A stretch of 64,000 bases of DNA from Nymphaea colorata (taxonomy: Eukaryota; Streptophyta; Magnoliopsida; Nymphaeales; Nymphaeaceae), in NCBI RefSeq assembly GCF_008831285.2, contig NC_045138.2, positions 21,051,934-21,115,933 of the forward strand. Direction: 5' to 3'. The notes beneath the pieces are model-generated. The model did not search any database. It saw only the letters and a program-made list of their open reading frames with translations, and was not told the origin of the DNA. The position numbers and the translations under genes are program-made. Shown here piece after piece: positions 1-9,312 of this stretch (the first letter of the stretch is position 1; the number at the start of each line of letters is the position of its first letter).

Positions 1-146
1 GAAGATCAAATGATTATGGGGAAGAAGAGATGAGGAAGAGGCTATATGTCCTGGCCGAGACGACACGTCTCCTACTGCGCGCAACTTAAACAAAGAAATA
101 ACAGAAAAAAGCCCTACTCTATCAGCAGCAATTGATTGTGGAAATA
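1..146 (-). promoter_or_regulatory. SAMDC 5' leader between uORF and main ORF (gene continues off left edge)
   Basis: On the minus strand this stretch follows the stop of the SAMDC uORF and would lead to the main decarboxylase ORF. Its last 52 bases match, with two mismatches, bases 661-712 of the plus-strand SAMDC copy, which lie 57 nt upstream of that copy's ATG. I therefore infer that the minus-strand main ORF starts about 55-60 nt beyond the left edge of the window. The decarboxylase itself is not visible here, so whether this copy is intact is unknown. Confidence 0.8.
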
Positions 147-414
147 TCACGATGGCTTCCTCACGCACTGCAAAAAGAAAGGAAGAACATAATTAGAAAA
201 CAGGAAAGGGAAAACAAACCATTAACCTTTCAGAAAAACCAAATTAATGTTTTCTATTCACTATCATAGATAGAAAACGTACGTTGGAGTAGGCAGCAGA
301 TTTGAACTTCTTGATACCACCGTTTGGACGAACGTCTTCAATGCTGTAGCCAAGGGGAACTTCGTACATTAAGGAACTACTACTGGACTTCTTCTTACCA
401 CCTTTTGCCTCCAT
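147..414 (-). CDS. Conserved SAMDC upstream ORF (polyamine-responsive uORF), spliced
   Basis: This is a 50-residue peptide encoded by two exons, 414-283 and 167-147, on the minus strand. Exon 1 encodes MEAKGGKKK, a Ser run, then PLGYSIEDVRPNGGIKKF and ends SAAYSN. Exon 2 adds CVRKPS and a stop. This is the conserved uORF peptide found upstream of plant SAMDC, where it represses translation of the enzyme when polyamines are high. Its length matches the family (about 50-53 residues). The start is fixed by the one-base overlap with the tiny uORF. An AG at 423-440 (acaacag/ggagcg) may be the acceptor of a further leader intron. The homology is certain by eye. Which main ORF it controls is inferred: one lying left of the window. 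Confidence 0.93.
168..282 (-). other. Intron inside the SAMDC uORF
   Basis: A 115-nt intron on the minus strand splits the uORF between the Asn and Cys codons (phase 0). The donor is AAC/GTACGT and the acceptor is TTTCTTTTTGCAG/TGC. Splicing restores the family-conserved C-terminus CVRKPS. If the intron is kept, the peptide runs on as VRFLSMIVNRKH and stops, losing that end. The boundaries are read directly from consensus sites and agree with the known protein ending. Confidence 0.9.
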
Positions 415-422
415 TACAACAT
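414..422 (-). promoter_or_regulatory. Tiny uORF of SAMDC (Met-Leu-stop)
   Basis: The minus strand reads ATG TTG TAA, and the last A of the stop is the first base of the next ATG (TAATGG). This one-base overlap of a tiny uORF with a longer, conserved uORF is the signature of plant SAMDC leaders. There, ribosomes reading the tiny uORF at low polyamine bypass the inhibitory uORF. The overlap is seen directly; the regulatory role is known for the family and inferred here. Confidence 0.9.
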
Positions 423-660
423 CCACGCTCCCTGTTGTCAGAATTCCACAAGACTAAAGTTTAGTGCAGGAAATATTTTTCATACTGCGGAAATAAAATT
501 CATTTTGACTTGCTAAAAACATCGAGAGGCCGTTGTCAATTAGAAATATATAGACACAAACCGCTGCCACTTCTAAAACTTTTTCCAATTGCGGCACACT
601 TTTGGAAGAGGAAGAAAGGAAACGAATGCTATTCTGTTTTGTCTCGGTCACTCCCGGGCC

Positions 661-712
661 TGGACATGTAGCCTCTTCCTCATCTCTTCTTCCCCATAAT
701 CATTTGATCTTC
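661..712 (+). repeat. SAMDC leader segment duplicated in inverted orientation
   Basis: These 52 bases are about 96% identical to the reverse complement of bases 1-52. Both are SAMDC leader sequence just upstream of the main start codon. Further upstream the two leaders diverge: a short indel follows near the shared TCTCGG, and the uORF block has no counterpart on the plus strand. This shows that the two SAMDC copies face away from each other and that the plus copy lost, or never received, the uORF exons. Confidence 0.85.
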
Positions 713-768
713 TGCAACACCAATTCGACACAGTTAGGTGGTATTGAGAATTGGATCTCAGCTTCAAA

Positions 769-1769
769 ATGGCCGGTTTTGAAGGGTATGAAAAGCGGCT
801 GGAGATCATTTTCCGTCAGCCACCTGTGTTTGCTGATCCTGATAGCAAGGGTCTCAGGGCCCTCTCTCGTGCCCAGATTGATGAATTCCTTTCTGCTGCC
901 GAATGCACCATAGTGGACAGTTTGTCCAACAGCGCTTTGGATTCATATGTGCTTTCTGAATCCAGCCTTTTTGTTTATCCTTACAAGGTCATCATCAAGA
1001 CTTGTGGGACTACCAAGCTTCTGCGCTCCAGTCCCATCGTATTGAAGCATGCTGGTACCTTGTCCCGTGCTCCTATCTCAGTCAAATATTCCCGTGGGAC
1101 GTTCATTTTCCCTGGGAATCAGCCTTCTCCTCACACAAGTTTTACGGAGGAAGTTGTTGTGCTGAACAACCATTTCCGAAGTTGTTTGGTAAGCCTGGGA
1201 ATGCTTATGTCATCAATGGTGGCAATCCTGCCCATGATTGGCACATCTACAGGTCGTCCGTGGAGTCCATACCTCCTTTGCCACTCACTGTGGAAATGTG
1301 CATGACCAACCTGGACAGGGAGCGGGCATCTGTATTCTACAAGAACTTTGAAGGCCCAGCGAAGTCCATGACTAACGCTTCTGGAATCCGCAGCATCCTT
1401 CCCGGCTTTGATATCAATGACTTTGAGTTTGAGCCTTGTGGATATTCCATGAATTCAATCAAGGACAAGGCCTTGTCGATTATTCATGTCACTCCAGAAG
1501 ATGGTCTCAGCTATGCAAGCTTTGAGTTTGTGGATGCAATAGGCTCTAAGGAAATAAAGAATGCAGCAGAGCTAGAGGCGCTAATCGACCGTGTGTTGGA
1601 ATGTTTCGGGCCAGAAGAGTTTTCATTGGCCATTCATTGTGACTACAGCAGCTTGATGGCAATGTTGTCAGAGAAACATGGGATGTTGGGCTATGCATGC
1701 GAGAAATTTGTGGTGCAGGAACTCTCTGGTGGAGGTTGCCTGATATACAGAGTTTCTCTGGAAAGTTGA
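769..1769 (+). pseudogene. S-adenosylmethionine decarboxylase proenzyme copy with one frameshift
   Basis: SAMDC is a pyruvoyl enzyme that supplies the aminopropyl donor for spermidine and spermine. The reading frame from ATG 769 ([14 protein letters not shown]) has the Glu pair of the GFEGxEKRLE motif. It also has the self-cleavage motif LSESS, the KTCGTT catalytic cysteine, and later EPCGYSMNS and IHVTPEDGLSYASFE with the processing Ser and His. After Phe at 1174-1176 the frame breaks: two bases stand where a Gly codon is expected in the family, and the protein continues one frame over as [10 protein letters not shown] to TGA at 1767-1769. Joined, it would be about 333 residues, slightly short for plants (about 355-365). 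The coding part is naturally intronless in plants, and there is no poly-A tract, so a processed origin is not shown. No uORF precedes it. It is either a recent pseudogene or carries an assembly error at 1177-1178. Confidence 0.88.
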
Positions 1770-2120
1770 GAAGATGATCAGAGGATTGTGTGGAAGGGGA
1801 AGGTGTATGCTCTGGCCGAGCAAAGACTGTCTTTGTTGCAGCATCACTGCTTATCCTTACCATGTGTTTGCGTCCTTTACTAGTATAGTAGTAATGCGGT
1901 CTCCTCTTCTATTTCTGTTCGAGTTTTCATGTTTGAATAATTGGGCAGCTCGTTCCTTCTGAAGCCCGCCCATAACGGAAAACAAGATCAGGCTAGCGCC
2001 ATCCTCGGGCGGCGTAAAACTTATCGGTTGGAATTTGGGAGGAAACCGGAGAGTCCCAATCCATGACACGGAAGGAAGCTACCGAATCCCAACAGCAAGA
2101 AAGAGGAAGGATGACGTCAC
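1770..2120. other. SAMDC 3' flank
   Basis: The first 200 bases look like the 3' UTR of the plus-strand SAMDC copy (TTTGTTGCAGCATCACTGC), with a possible AATAAT poly-A signal near 1935. No further coding similarity was seen up to the kelch fragment. Confidence 0.45.
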
Positions 2121-2354
2121 CGGTATCATAGACGCATAGATCATTTAGGAACCGCTTCTCCACGAGGCCTCCGAAGACTGCGACCATCGATTTCCCAACG
2201 TTGACGGCCGTATGACCACTGATAAGTCGGTGGAAAGTCAGACATCTGAGAGAGAGAGAGAGAGAATAAGATTATGATGATCAAGGTGACACACCTTCGT
2301 GGACGAGGAAGCGAACCCCCCGAAATCGGAGGAATTCGCCTGAACCCAGTGCAT
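2121..2354 (-). pseudogene. 5' fragment of a plant kelch-repeat protein gene
   Basis: On the minus strand, ATG at 2354 starts MHWVQANSSDFGG, which matches my memory of the N-terminus of a plant kelch (galactose-oxidase-like beta-propeller) family that begins MRWVQASSSDFGG. A possible intron (donor at 2292, acceptor CTCTCTCTCTCAG ending 2246) leads in frame into [19 protein letters not shown] and then [15 protein letters not shown], one kelch blade with the GG pair. The bridge between the two parts is poor, and no later blade is found between 2120 and 1. It is therefore a truncated gene, or the 5' end of one that continues beyond the left edge with the SAMDC copy inside an intron. A function cannot be assigned. 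Confidence 0.65.
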
Positions 2355-2439
2355 CGTCACCGGAGTCTTGCTCCTTCCTCTTAACGGTTTCCTCTCGACA
2401 CAGACGCCATATGATTTCTCATTTTTTCTTTCCGCCATT

Positions 2440-4568
2440 TGTGAATCACTTTTTTCTTATTTTTCTTAATAATATATGAATCATAAAAAATGAAATAATA
2501 ACATATGTATTTGCTTCAGTACCAATGCTTACGAAGTACATAATAACCTATGTATTTGCTTCCATCGATTCGCCACATTCATGTGCATTAACTAACCAAT
2601 TTGATAAAAAAGAGTCCCTATGACCAGTTCCAAAGGTTGGTACCAAAACCTAGTCTATACCGGTGATGTATATCACTGCTATTATCTATAGGATCCGTTT
2701 TCATTAACAGTTGTTTGTGGACAATATGTACGTTATCAATCCCTTTAAGATTTACATATTACTCATTTTCAGTTGATAAAAAAGTCAAATATTATGCCTT
2801 GACATACTTATTTTCTCCATCTGTTTATTAAAAAATGCACTATAAAAATTCAGGTCAACTCTTTGACCCGGTGACCTAGTTTTCGGCCAATCCAAGCCTC
2901 AGCCATGAATTTGCCAACCATCATCACCGTGGACACCATATCCTGTGAAGCAATGTTATCGACACATCGAAGATTCAAACATCAATTTTCTCTTCCCCTC
3001 TTAATGTTAAGATAGTGCTCAAACTTGAAGTATTGGGTTTATAAATCTTTGAATAGAATTTCGATTTATTGGCTTGCACCTACGTCCATGCATGGCTTTC
3101 CTTGTTGTCCGCTGTATATCGTCAAGTTTGAGGAAGACGGTTAATGCATGAGGTACCGTTTATTGACTGGATCCTCGATATAATGAGGGATGTCAACGGA
3201 TCGAATTTAGATCGGATATATCTTTAATCATATTCACATGCATATTCAAATTCAGATTCAAATGCAAATAAAAAAAAAGTCACACCAAACCCGAATTTTG
3301 AATCGGATTTGGCCAATTTTCAAAATATAATAGCATTAGATACAAGACATTAATTAATGAATTGACTAAGAAGTTTAATTTAATATCCTAAAATTTGAAG
3401 ATCACTTGGAGGAGGTGGCAACGAAGGATGTAACTCTATTCGATGCTTGCCGTCATATTGAAACATACCAAACGAGAAAAAGAACAATTCAGTATTAAAT
3501 TAAAAGAGGTCTAACGGCAAGCTTCACTAATATATATATATATATATATATAACTATTTTTAAATTATAATTTCATATTAGGACCATATAATTTAGAGTT
3601 TTTATGCCAACCTCGACTTTCCTTGACAAGAACTGTCAGTCAGGTCATGTTTTATTGAAACATGAAATGAGTTGCTTGGGTGATACTTTAAAACCAGCTT
3701 TGAAATTTATTGGAGTATGTGGGTGTCATAAATATTTGGGTTTGAGATCTAGTTTTGACCAAACCTGATATTAGAAAAGGAAGTGAAAAACCTAATCCTT
3801 TTTAGGCTATTCAAAAACCAGGTTTTTAATGTATTATCCAAAAAAAGAAAAAAACAAAGTGTTTTGAAACTCATTAAAAATCTTGGTTTTCATAAAACAT
3901 ATTAAACCAAGGTATCATTCAAATGCCCCAAAAGATTGATGCTTTTTCTACATGGTTCTTTCAAGTCCAAAAATACCTTTCTTTCCTTTTTTTAATATAT
4001 AATAACAAGGCATTATTATCAGTTTCCATCGCCTTACTTAATATGTTTATCTACAATACCAATTGATGTTAAAAAGAAACAGCAATTTTCAGAAATTGGT
4101 AGTAAAAACAAAACTTGAATTACAAAAAATTAGGAACATTAAGCTCAAACCTTGAAATATATGCCAAAGTTTGTCATCTAAATGAAAGATTTTCTGAAAA
4201 AGGTCAACGAATTTAAAACAATTTTGTATCACCTGACTCGAATAATCCATTTTTTACGGATTCACTCATATTAAAATTCATGAGTTTAAAGTCTGATAAT
4301 AAAATAACATGACAAGAGGGTGCAAATTAAAAGGGCTTTCACGCGCGCCATACCCATCACCACGGCTCTCTCTACGAAACAAAGTCATATGTTCGTTTTT
4401 TTTTTTTTCCTTTTTTGATAATTTCTTCGATTATCAAGTGATTTTTAAATCGTCCTGATCAAGTAAATTTCTCTCTTTGCTATTTTCTGTTCTACTTGAT
4501 CAATATTCTAGCTAATCACCATTAGGTTCGAATCCATACAACTAAGTTGCAGTCTTGTTAACATATGT
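2440..4568. other. Intergenic, AT-rich, degenerate repeats
   Basis: No coding similarity is visible. The stretch holds a short (TA)n tract at 3531-3552, a repeat-like piece at 3186-3310 with 'ggatcgaatttagatcggat' (related to pieces near 10,200 and 25,860), and several A- or T-rich runs. Confidence 0.6.
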
Positions 4569-4857
4569 CCATAGCTAAGCTTAGGCAGTGGGCTGGCCTG
4601 ATAAGGAGTCGGGGCTCGAACCAGCCCGACACCCAAAACTTAGGCCTGGGCTCGACCCAATAATTAAAACCCTAGCCCGCGCCCGGTTTGTGCTCGGCCT
4701 GTTTAAATTAAAAATGTATTTTTAATATAAAATAATATATATATAATTAAATGTAATAAACTATTATAATTATATATATAAATAATAAAATAAATATTAA
4801 AAAATTATCAAACCCACTCGACAGCAGCAGCCCGACCCAATGCCCAAGCTTATCCAT
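4569..4857. mobile_element. MITE-like element with GGGC-rich imperfect terminal inverted repeats
   Basis: The left end (TAAGCTTAGGCAGTGGGC) and the reverse complement of the right end (ATAAGCTTGGGCATTGGGTC) match over about 25 bases. The ends are GC-rich and the interior is (AT)-rich with no ORF. A related sequence lies at 51,655-51,895. No clean target duplication was found, so the class (probably hAT) is tentative. Confidence 0.6.
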
Positions 4858-5319
4858 GTATGTCCACCCATATGCATCATATAGCCCTCTTACAGTAAGA
4901 TACAAGGCTGGTTAGGGGTTTATATAGTCCTTACTTTTTCTTTTTTTCAAATCAATCTTGAATGTCTTAAATGATTTTTTACATAAAATTTACAACTAAT
5001 ACGAATATTTATAATATTGGTAATTTGCTGTAAACTTCCTCGAAAAATAGTTGTTGGGGTTTCGTCCCCGCTTCCCTTATATATGTACAGTGAGAAAATA
5101 CCTATCCATGAAAGCAAGACGCACCCAATGCTAAACATTCTCAAAAAAACTGTTGAAACATGAAGCGATTGAAATCTTATATCAAAATACTATGTGTAAT
5201 GGTAACAACACCTAAGCAATAAGGGGCCGTTTGATGGCCTGGAAATGTGGAATTGGAATTAGGAGCTCTTTTTCAAAGTTTGATTATGGTGAGCAGGAGG
5301 CTTAATCTCACTGCCCGAG

Positions 5320-5582
5320 CGGAGCCAAAGAACATGTTTTCTTGAAAAAACATTAAAATTGAAAAAAAAATGCTTTTTTAGCCCCTTTTTTCAGTTTTTT
5401 TTAATGCCAAACAATTTTTTTCTATTTTTTATTTGTTGCAAATGTACTTATCTTTTGATGTTTATGTTATTAGTTTTTCACTTATTTTACTTTCCCCCTA
5501 TCTTTTTTCAAGTTCGCCGTATTGTATTATACCTAAGAAAAACGTTGCCGCTTAAAACTTCGAGTCATTATTTGTGACTATA
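5320..5582 (-). repeat. AT-rich TATAGTCACA repeat family, copy 1 (inverted)
   Basis: Read on the minus strand this copy begins TATAGTCACAAATAATG at 5582 and shares its order of poly-A and short motifs with the copy at 6087-6474. Its far end lacks the second terminal repeat and seems truncated. No protein is encoded. Confidence 0.65.
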
Positions 5583-6086
5583 GTTTCACCCTGCATGAAA
5601 GATCCCTTTTACAGTACCCGAGTGAGTCAACCACAGGTCGAATTAGAGATGTGCAGCATAATGTTCCCAAGCTGCCCTTTTTAAGCTATGCCCCTCGAGG
5701 CTCCAAAGTCTGATTGCAAAATGATAGGAATAAATGGAATCCAAAAAGAGATCCAGTTTCACCAGAAAAAAGATTCCAATCCCCAACAATGTTAACCCAT
5801 TCCTAGAACTGCACTTACTCAAAAACATTCTTTAGCAAGTGAATGGCCTCTGAGGCAAGAGGCCCGTGATCAACCTTGAGCAAAGATTGAATTTAGAAAT
5901 GCTAGTGAAATGAGGGCAAAGAAGTATCAAATCTATCATCTTCTATTATTTCCTTGTATCACAATGGAATTTTGTTTGCAAAGAGATTATTCAATTAATT
6001 GAAGGCATCGATTTAGCAGCCAGTTTTTCCCTTTTTCTAGTTTACCAAACCATAGAGAAGAGCACAATTAAATGTTATGTTGAGAT

Positions 6087-6474
6087 TATAGTCACAAATA
6101 ATGTCTCAGAGTTTGAACAGTGGTTTTTCTCTTGTACAATACAGCGAACTTGAAAAAAGAAAAAAAATGCGGTAAATTTTTAAAAGTTTTAAAAAACTAA
6201 AAATAGAAAAAAAATAAAATAAGTGAAAAACTAATAACACAAACATCAAAATATAAGTACATTTGAAACAAATAAAATAGAAAATGAAAAAAAAAAGTTT
6301 GACATAAAAAACTAAAAAAAATGAATAAAGTGAAAAAACTGAAAAAAATGCAAAAAAGGGATTAAAAAGGCATTAAATGTGTTTTTTTAATATTTTTTTC
6401 AAAATAACGTGTTTTTTTAGTTTTAAACAACCAATTAATTTATCACGAAGAAAAGCGTGTTTTCTGTGACTATA
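6087..6474 (+). mobile_element. AT-rich MITE-like element with TATAGTCACA terminal inverted repeats, copy 2
   Basis: The element starts TATAGTCACA and ends TGTGACTATA, giving exact 10-base terminal inverted repeats around an A-rich interior of 388 bp total. The first half lies in opposite orientation to copy 1, with a 500-bp spacer. Two further copies lie at 21,290-21,560 and 47,931-48,284. The class is unknown and no target duplication is certain. Confidence 0.7.
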
Positions 6475-7874
6475 TATATTACACCTTCTTGTCAATCTAT
6501 CTCAGACAATTGTAGGCATTCTCATAAATGATGGCAGTCATAGAGCCAAGTTTATTACAAGTCTAATGTTGTGAGACTAACCACAAATTCTCTAACAGTA
6601 ATTTTGAACTGAGTCTAAACCAAAGTCTATGTTTGAGCATCGATTATTATGGCAATTGGAGTATCAACCAACTCATGTCTAGTTATATGATTCAGAGTAT
6701 CATTTCTTATTGGATCATTGAATTCGACATTCAAATTCAAACGTGTGATCGGATATATTCATTAAAGAGAATCTATTTGATAGATTTCTTATATACCCAT
6801 AGGTGTTACATTGGATTCGAATCATTCGATCACTTTATTTTGTTGTTGCTAGCAAATACTACTCAAACTTTACTAATAGTTTTCTATATAGCCTAAGTCA
6901 CCGGACTCTTTTATTTTACTGTCGCACCTGAGTCCGCATCAAGTCGGGTGCGCACCGAACATGGGTGCGGCTCCGACTCACATCCGAGTTCAATTAGAAT
7001 GTCATATTACTACATTACTTATATAATATATGTTGTTTTGATATTTTTCTATGCAATACAATTATTCAAGTATGTTATATACATTAATAACTAAATTACA
7101 ATAATATACTTATTATGTTATATATATAATAAATTAAAAATAATAATAATAATAAAATACCATTACCGCACCACCACACCTAAATTTTTTGAGATGTACC
7201 GTTTCAATACCCGCACCCACACCCCACACTATGGTGACATAGAGCTTCGGGAAAGCTTCAAGCCATTGAGCTACCGGATGTTTCTTGCTTACCCATTTAA
7301 AATGGCTGTTAAGGGCTTTGCAGGCAAGGTAGGCCAAACATGTTTGCACAAATTCATTCAATCTTACAAATGGAACTTAAGGAAATTTTAACAATCATAT
7401 GCCAACATTGAAGGATTCCATTGACAACATGCTTTAGTACATATATTCTTTTTGCATAAGATAATAACTTTTGCTTCCCGACCCCAACTTTTTTTTTTCT
7501 TCTTGACTTTGAAGATGTGAGAGATACATTGTTCTTCTATTGTGTTACCATTTTAGCCTGACTATTTTGTGGACCCAGAAGATGGTATCTATGTTGAGAA
7601 GCAATGGATAGTTCAATAATGTAGAGAGTGAAAGTCCAAGAAATCTCCTTTCGCCCAGTGATTTTTTGGAGGCAATCTGTTCTCGATTTTTTGGCCCAAG
7701 AAATCCGCTTTCAAGAAGGATAATCTAATCTACTTCATCCTATATACCTTTTCCATACCAAGTCTTTATAAGTCTCACGCTTCAACTAAGTTTTTGAGAT
7801 TAGCAATGCAGCCCCTCAGCTCTTGAATGTAGTGTTTTCATGTGTTAGAGCATCCCCGCAACTAGCCGTGGAAG
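6475..7874. other. Intergenic
   Basis: No gene was recognised. The stretch includes an AT-rich segment with a (TAA)n tract at 7137-7155 and GC-richer repeat ends with 'gggtgcg' motifs near 6,945-6,975. The plus-strand frame at 6633-6896 has no family resemblance that I can see. Confidence 0.55.
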
Positions 7875-8285
7875 TAGGGGTCAACAATGAGTCGAACTAC
7901 TCAAGCTCAACTTGTTAAAGCTCGGCTCGTGAACTAGTTCAAGCTGAGTCATTTGCTTAACGAGTCGAGCTCGAGTTCATGAGTCTGACTCGTTCAAATA
8001 ATTGAGTTGAGTTCGAGCTCAACACATAACTGTCGAGTCGAGTTCGAGCCTTAATTGAGTTTGTCGAGATTTAAACAAGTCGATGTATTCAAACGAGTTT
8101 ACAAGTTTGTCGAGCCTTCATCGAGCTCAAGGTCGAGCTCAACATGTAATGATGAATATCAATTCTATTCAAATGAGTTTGTCGAGCCTTAATCGGGCCG
8201 AGCTCGAGCTCAACATGTAATTGCTGAGTTGAGCTGAGTTCGAGTTGACTGCACTCGGGCTCGACTCAACTCATTTTCACCCCTA
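7875..8285. mobile_element. hAT-type MITE (TAGGGGT ends, exact 8-bp target duplication)
   Basis: A 411-bp non-coding element built of GAGTCGAGCTCGAG-type motifs. The ends are TAGGGGTCAACAATGAGT and, on the other strand, TAGGGGTGAAAATGAGTT. It is flanked by an exact 8-bp direct repeat CGTGGAAG (7867-7874 and 8286-8293), the hallmark of hAT transposition. No transposase is present, so an autonomous relative elsewhere must have moved it. Confidence 0.88.
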
Positions 8286-8293
8286 CGTGGAAG

Positions 8294-9144
8294 ACCTATT
8301 GTTGCTCCCTTGTTTGTTGTTACCATGTGCAACTGCAGCGTGAGTCAACTACTTCAGCAATTTCATTACCTTCAATGAAAGCAAGGAAAACAAAGAGAGA
8401 AGGGGCTCTGCTAGATTTTTGAATTGGTTCCCAATTGAGTTAAAGTTATCCATCATAACAAATGGAATTGGTGTATTTGCAATTACTTCGAATAGTTATG
8501 GAAAGAGCCAATGCTTTACTCTAAGGTCGGGATCAACTTAGCATCCTATAAGAAGTGCAAATCCAACTTGTATGAGTCTCAATCATCTGGAGATAAAGTT
8601 CTTCCTTGTTGTAGAGTATCATAAGTTTGACCTATAATGTCATAGAGATTATATAGTAGTGAGGGAACTGAAGCTTGATACTTTGAAGGCAATGTCAGTC
8701 TTGTCTTAATAATAATGATGGCTGCCACTGAATTGATATGAGTCATTAGAATTTTTAGGTAAAACTGAAGGAGTATTTCATTCTACCTTTCAATTCAAAG
8801 CAGAAGCTCCTACCCTGACTCTTACCTTCCTCTCATCCCCCTGAGGTATCAAGCCTACTTTCTATGTCATTGAATGACATCTCTATTTTGTTTTGACTTG
8901 CATATTAGTGTCTCCCTTTTTGCAGTACAAAGAGTTGATGCCCTAAAGTTTAAAACCAGATTAGCTTCCTGTCATCCTCTTTGTTTTTTTCTTTTAGAAT
9001 TTTGTCCTTTTGACATGTGGAGGAGGAGGGAGGGGTCGGATGGGAGAGAGTGCAAGGATGACAGTCATTGTAGTTTGGGAGATGCTTTCCTCTAATCCTC
9101 AGGTCCAAGGTTGCTTCGGGACTTGGGTGGTCCTAGTAAAAAAG
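8294..9144. other. Intergenic
   Basis: No gene was recognised. Short open frames here have no family features. Confidence 0.5.
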
Positions 9145-9312
9145 CAATGCTGGAGCCAAAAAAATTAGTTGGAGAGACACCTATTTAGAAACATTTATAT
9201 CTATAGGCACACCTATATATGTATAAAAGTAATATTAAATTTATCAATGTAAAAATAAAGGAATTTTAAAATAGCTAGTGTGGGCAACTGCCCACATGTG
9301 GCTACGCCATTG
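9145..9312. mobile_element. Small hAT-type MITE (CAATG ends)
   Basis: A 168-bp element beginning CAATGCTGGAGCC and ending GGCTACGCCATTG, which are imperfect inverted repeats. It is flanked by near-identical 8-bp repeats TAAAAAAG (9137-9144) and TAAGAAAG (9313-9320). It belongs to the same family as 48,585-48,772 and probably 12,243-12,430. Confidence 0.78.

Noticed and set aside
751-768. Earlier in-frame start for SAMDC
   Set aside because: The codon at 751 is TTG, and the family begins at the MAGFEG-type start at 769.
602-913. 103-codon frame overlapping the SAMDC start
   Set aside because: It runs through the leader and into SAMDC in another frame and has no resemblance to the conserved uORF.
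6633-6896. 87-codon Ile/Tyr-rich plus-strand frame
   Set aside because: I considered an organelle gene fragment, but no motif fits and the composition follows the AT-rich background.
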